Shown in pieces: positions 63,812-64,000 of a stretch of DNA of 64,000 bases (the stretch's first letter is position 1; each line of letters opens with the position of its first letter). This stretch comes from Bettongia penicillata ogilbyi (Eukaryota; Chordata; Mammalia; Diprotodontia; Potoroidae), in contig JAJHZJ010000043.1 of assembly GCA_023548195.1 (NCBI GenBank), forward strand, positions 1,678,391 to 1,742,390. The letters are read 5' to 3'. The notes under the pieces were generated by a model, which was not told the origin of the DNA, did no database searches, and saw only the letters and a program-made list of their open reading frames with translations. The translations under genes and the position numbers were made by a program.

Positions 63812-63925
63812 CCCTGGTTTTAAAGACAAGGAAATGGAGTCACAGAATGAGGAGCAGACTCCCACCGAGTCAAGCAGTTTAGTGAGTTAAAGAGCAGAAA
63901 TTTGAACTCTGCCCCCACAACCTGT
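63812..63925 (-). mobile_element. MIR/CORE fragment
   Basis: AAGACAAGGAAATGGAGTCA, AGTCAAGCAGTTTAGTGAG and GCAGAAATTTGAACTCTGCC are the CORE complement. Confidence 0.55.
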
Positions 63926-64000
63926 AGCATCCAGACCCCAAGGACTGTGTTTTCTGTCCACTCAGCACCTTGTTCTCGTCTAGGCTGATGAGTCTACGAA

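Noticed and set aside
1..64000. Endogenous retrovirus or LTR element
   Set aside because: I saw no paired LTR, primer-binding site, or gag/pol frame; all coding remnants belong to non-LTR elements.

Overview
The window reads as vertebrate, almost certainly marsupial, non-coding DNA. I found no host protein-coding exon, rRNA, tRNA or CRISPR array. The organism call rests on the repeats: an L1-derived half-LINE (HAL1) with only ORF1, tRNA/CORE-type SINEs whose 3' tail resembles the BovB/RTE tail, a SINE beginning near 21,585 that resembles an Australian-marsupial family (WSINE1-like, from memory), and many L2, MIR and CR1/L3 fossils. The combination fits a metatherian gene desert or a very long intron. 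I cannot name the species.

Layout. 1-5 kb: an inverted pair of an unrecognised repeat, L2 pieces with a SINE inserted, a trinucleotide-rich block and an L1 3' end. 5-17 kb: L2 fragments and many simple repeats (GATA/GACA, CA, GA, TC, CAY), plus a pure 65-base GA tract. 17-22 kb: MIR, CR1/L3 and L2 relics and a likely hAT fragment. 22-28 kb: an old minus-strand L1/HAL1 split by a SINE, an L2 split by MIR, and an L1 ORF2 tail on the plus strand. 28-36 kb: an L1 3' end interrupted by a 1.12 kb non-LTR element with a perfect 12-base target duplication, then L2, then a 700-base TC array with higher-order structure inside L2. 37-39.8 kb: the best preserved element, a complete 2.77 kb HAL1 on the minus strand with an 11-base target duplication, an intact-looking 5' end and one in-frame stop in ORF1. 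40-50 kb: CA-rich tracts, a CR1/L3 copy split by L2, and a degraded ORF1 carrying a SINE. 50-64 kb: AT-rich unassigned sequence, another copy of the 31 kb element family, more L2/CR1/SINE pieces, a GT-to-AT tract and a TC tract.

There are no operons or pathways. What the window shows is layered transposition: L2, MIR and CR1/L3 relics form the base, L1/HAL1 and the RTE-like family landed on or beside them, and SINEs interrupt both. Several blocks without recognised repeats contain AT-rich homeodomain-like or octamer words and could be conserved non-coding elements. That is a guess to be tested by alignment. Repeat family names come from remembered consensus sequences and from cross-matching copies within the window; no database search was run, and edges marked 'about' may be off by tens of bases.
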